Shown here piece after piece: positions 5,149 through 5,268 of a stretch of DNA of 5,268 nt. The notes under the pieces are model-generated. The model saw only the letters and a list, made by a program, of their open reading frames with translations. It did not search any database and was not told the DNA's origin. This DNA comes from an uncultured Oscillospiraceae bacterium. GTDB lineage: Bacteria; Bacillota_A; Clostridia; Oscillospirales; Acutalibacteraceae. The DNA is taken from positions 1 to 5,268 of the forward strand of contig CAJLZR010000064.1 in the NCBI GenBank assembly GCA_905211185.1, written 5' to 3'. Numbering within the stretch: the stretch's first letter is position 1; the number at the start of each line of letters is the position of its first letter. The position numbers and the translations under genes are program-made.

Positions 5149-5268
5149 ATGGAATTTTTAAAAAACACTAATAAAACAGCCTCAACCATTCAAAAAAACG
5201 AACATGATTTCGAAAAACAAAACCGCGGAAAGTCATTTCGGTTTAAGATTGAAGAAAAGGTAGTTCCT
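5149..5268 (+). CDS. Third gene of the rightward operon, 5' fragment of unknown function
   Basis: ATG at 5149 follows a GAGGTGA site (5132-5138) that overlaps the stop of the preceding gene (TGA at 5131-5133). Forty codons are visible before the window ends, all open. The visible N-terminus is polar and charged (MEFLKNTNKT ... FEKQNRGKSFRFKIEEKVVP), with no signal peptide or membrane helix. The alternating FRFKIEEKVV near residues 31-39 suggests the first strand of a folded domain. Tight spacing indicates translation linked to the upstream gene. No family can be assigned from this fragment. Confidence 0.72.
   Translation, partial: MEFLKNTNKTASTIQKNEHDFEKQNRGKSFRFKIEEKVVP

Noticed and set aside
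1..5268. CRISPR array, tRNA, rRNA, insertion sequence or phage genes
   Set aside because: No regularly spaced repeats, cloverleaf, transposase motif or terminal repeats were seen on either strand.

Overview
This is a low-GC, Lys/Asn/Ile-rich window. It has strong AGGTGA-type ribosome binding sites, TTGACA/TATAAT promoters, a LysM protein with no sign of an outer-membrane system, and a Nif11-type peptide precursor. Together these point to a low-GC Gram-positive bacterium, most likely a Clostridia member (Ruminococcaceae/Oscillospiraceae-like). That placement is inferred from sequence style and gene content; there is no rRNA or other marker gene here. I saw no tRNA, rRNA, CRISPR array, transposase or insertion sequence.

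Left half (1-2504, minus strand): one very large membrane receptor gene whose 3' end runs off the window. Its 834 visible residues read as a transmembrane helix, an extracytoplasmic beta-propeller-like region, two more helices, a second extracytoplasmic Cache-like domain, a fourth helix, a HAMP domain and a class III nucleotidyl cyclase homology domain. The two cyclase positions that normally hold the metal-binding aspartates look substituted. Divergent from it (2709-3857, plus strand) is a 382-residue protein with a degenerate protein-kinase-like cytoplasmic domain, one transmembrane helix and an extracellular C-terminal LysM domain. The 204-base gap between them holds two face-to-face promoters. 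Both -35 boxes form the outer ends of one perfect 13-bp inverted repeat, and both -10 boxes sit at equal distance from it. This suggests one regulator or one structure controls both genes.

Middle (3858-4503): the LysM gene ends in a 12-bp-stem terminator that probably also serves the convergent gene at 3964-4296. That gene encodes a 110-residue Nif11-type RiPP precursor with a Gly-Gly cleavage site and a 39-residue core. It has its own near-consensus promoter (TTGACA-N17-TAGAAT), and no modifying enzyme is visible in the window.

Right (4504-5268, plus strand): three closely spaced genes start here, encoding 76 aa, 117 aa and an incomplete third protein, each with a good ribosome binding site. 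The first two are small, helical, Lys-rich proteins of unknown function. A weak sporulation-sigma-like promoter can be drawn upstream.

The most unusual part is the divergent pair. A multi-sensor receptor ends in an apparent pseudo-cyclase, and a pseudokinase is tethered to the cell wall by LysM. Each resembles a signalling enzyme but lacks catalytic residues, and they share a mirror-symmetric control region.
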